Source: Victivallales bacterium
GTDB taxonomy: Bacteria; Verrucomicrobiota; Lentisphaeria; Oligosphaerales; Lenti-02
Length of the DNA stretch: 7,073 nt
Direction: 5' to 3'
Assembly: GCA_018648945.1 (NCBI GenBank)
Contig: JABGQJ010000402.1
Location: 1 to 7,073, forward strand
Part shown: in pieces, positions 5,962-7,073 of the stretch
Numbering within the stretch: the stretch's first letter is position 1
Layout: every line of letters begins with the position of its first letter
Notes under the pieces: model-generated
What the model was told of the DNA's origin: nothing
What the model saw: only the letters and a program-made list of their open reading frames with translations
Databases searched by the model: none
Translations under genes and position numbers: made by a program

Positions 5962-6900
5962 ATGCCCAAACCAAAGAGCTATGTCTGCACGTTGACCGAG
6001 GAACAGATCGAGCAACTGCGCGTCGCTCTCGATGATCGGAACTGGAGCCTCGGCGAAGCGCCCTACGCGCACTGGAAAGCAACGCAGGACAAGACCAATG
6101 TCGTGGCCTACTGCTCCGGCAAAGTCACCGTGCAGGGAAGAGGCACGCCGGACATGGTGCAGTTCATCCTCGAACCCTACATCCTCGGCGAGGCCCGCTA
6201 TGGCTACGAGCATATTCTGGCCGAGACTGAGAACCCCGAGATGTTCCAGCCCCACGCCGGCATCGACGAGAGCGGCAAGGGGGACTACTTCGGCCCTCTC
6301 GTCATCGCCTGCGCCTACGTGGAGGAGGAGACGGCCCGCAAGCTTCTGGAAATCGGCGTCACCGACTCCAAGGCCATCAAGAACGACCGACGCATCGCCG
6401 ACCTGGCCGACCAGACACGTGCCCTGCTGCGCGGCCAGTTCGAGGTCATCGCGATCGGCCCCGCCGCCTACAACCGCCTCTACGCCAAGATCGGCAACGT
6501 GAACCGCCTCCTGGCCTGGGGGCATGCCCAAGCTCTGGAGAACCTCCTCGAACGCGTCCCGGAATGCCCTAGAGCCATCTCCGACCAGTTCGGGCGCAAG
6601 GAGACCGTCATCCGCGCCCTCAAGGAGCGTGGCCGCGCAATCAAGCTGGAGCAGCGCACCAAGGCGGAATCCGACATCGCCGTGGCCGCCGCCTCGGTCC
6701 TTGCTCGCCACGAGTTTGTGCGCCGCCTGGAGTTCCTTGGCAAGGATGCCGGTCGGGCTCTCCCCAAAGGCGCGAGCGCCAAGGTCGTCGCCTGCGCCAA
6801 GGAGATCGGCCAGGAGGGCGGCGAGGAAGCCCTGGCGCAGGTCGCCAAACTCCACTTCCGCACCACCCGCCAAGCCCTTGGGTTGCCGCCGCTGGATTAG
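5962..6900 (+). CDS. rnhC: Ribonuclease HIII
   Basis: A 312-residue cytoplasmic endonuclease that cuts the RNA strand of RNA-DNA hybrids, helping remove R-loops and primers. The N-terminal about 90 residues form the TBP-like substrate-binding domain typical of RNase HIII (it begins with the KSYVCTLTEEQIEQLR segment). The catalytic domain opens with GIDESGKGDYFGPLVIA (100-116), the hallmark that separates HIII from HII. The metal-binding acidic residues are visible as Asp102, Glu103, Asp208 (SDQF) and Asp238 (ESDIAVAAASVLAR). TDSK (134-137) and FRTT near the end are also expected. Its length of about 310 is normal for the family. The ribosome site is weak (GAGACGA at 5952-5958). It follows a terminator, so it probably has its own promoter or relies on read-through; no clear promoter is seen. 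No key residue is missing. Confidence 0.96.
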   Translation: MPKPKSYVCTLTEEQIEQLRVALDDRNWSLGEAPYAHWKATQDKTNVVAYCSGKVTVQGRGTPDMVQFILEPYILGEARYGYEHILAETENPEMFQPHAGIDESGKGDYFGPLVIACAYVEEETARKLLEIGVTDSKAIKNDRRIADLADQTRALLRGQFEVIAIGPAAYNRLYAKIGNVNRLLAWGHAQALENLLERVPECPRAISDQFGRKETVIRALKERGRAIKLEQRTKAESDIAVAAASVLARHEFVRRLEFLGKDAGRALPKGASAKVVACAKEIGQEGGEEALAQVAKLHFRTTRQALGLPPLD

Positions 6901-7073
6901 CCTGGTCTAGACTTCCCGGGCCCCAGAACTCAGTGGATTGTGCTTGAGGCTCTGTGAAGTTGGTCGCCCTCTTTTCTGCAGTCCGTTTTTCAGGCGGTCT
7001 GCGGGCCTTCCGCGAGGCGAAGCCGGATCGGTCTTGCGTTCGACATGGCGGCGTTGGTCTCCTCTTGGATCTG
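6901..7073. other. 3' flank of rnhC: no supported gene; imperfect inverted repeat at 6976-7004
   Basis: I see no convincing coding region in these 173 bases. CTGCAGTCCG (6976-6985) can pair with CGGTCTGCGG (6995-7004) with one mismatch and one wobble around a nine-base T-rich loop; neither strand has a following T-run, so it is a weak candidate for a transcript end. On the minus strand a frame is open from the right edge to a TGA at 6990-6992 (27 codons), which could be the end of a convergent gene, but it is too short to judge. Confidence 0.3.

Noticed and set aside
4843..6873. 676-codon minus-strand open frame with a Leu-Ser-Gly-rich repeat opposite the AEKP repeat
   Set aside because: It lies opposite the TPR/AEKP gene and rnhC, both well supported. 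The Gly/Leu/Ser repeat is simply the reverse reading of the 12-bp repeat, and long antisense frames are expected in GC-rich DNA.
6990..7073. Minus-strand open frame running off the right edge, ending with TGA at 6990-6992
   Set aside because: Only 27 codons are visible, with no recognisable motif; it could be the end of a convergent gene or chance.
7045..7073. ATG at 7045 on the + strand as a new gene start
   Set aside because: There is no ribosome site before it and only nine codons before the edge.

Overview
This is a GC-rich, densely coding bacterial window. All six supported genes are on the + strand. The first is cut by the left edge and the other five are complete. I see no rRNA, tRNA, CRISPR array, insertion sequence or integrase. 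RNase HIII (rather than a typical HI or HII), a diverged HflC/HflK pair and several Pro/Glu/Lys low-complexity C-terminal tails in a high-GC genome would fit the Planctomycetes/Verrucomicrobia/Lentisphaerae (PVC) group or a relative. That placement is an inference from gene content, not a measured result.

Layout. (1) Bases 1-1607 hold two SPFH/prohibitin-type membrane proteins: the C-terminal part of an HflC-like protein, then a complete HflK-like protein joined by an ATGA stop/start overlap. The order is C then K, the reverse of E. coli hflK-hflC. (2) Bases 1638-3599 encode an eight-helix P1B-type heavy-metal ATPase with a CPC motif, no N-terminal metal-binding domain and an unusual last helix (HSVGS). 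(3) Bases 3611-4861 encode an ABC ATPase of the ABC-2/GldA/CcmA style with a long acidic C-terminal extension and no permease next to it. (4) Bases 4954-5862 encode a single-pass membrane protein with a TPR-like helical domain and a C-terminal tail of eleven AEKP-type units, encoded by a near-perfect 12-bp tandem repeat. (5) A strong hairpin followed by TTTT at 5896-5934 closes this group. (6) Bases 5962-6900 encode RNase HIII. The last 173 bases hold no gene I can support.

How the genes may work together. Spacings of -4, 30, 10 and 92 bases and a single clear terminator after the fourth complete gene suggest that everything up to base 5934 is one transcription unit, possibly with an extra promoter in the 92-base gap. 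Its products are almost all inner-membrane or membrane-associated: SPFH scaffold proteins, a metal pump, an ABC motor and a TPR anchor. A membrane quality-control or metal-homeostasis role is the simplest reading, but nothing in the sequence proves that the products interact. RNase HIII lies beyond the terminator and is probably an independent housekeeping gene.

The candidates for something unusual are the SPFH-plus-metal-pump linkage, the non-canonical metal site of the pump, the orphan ABC ATPase with its tail, and the AEKP repeat. I found no clear evidence of an entirely new defence or mobile system.
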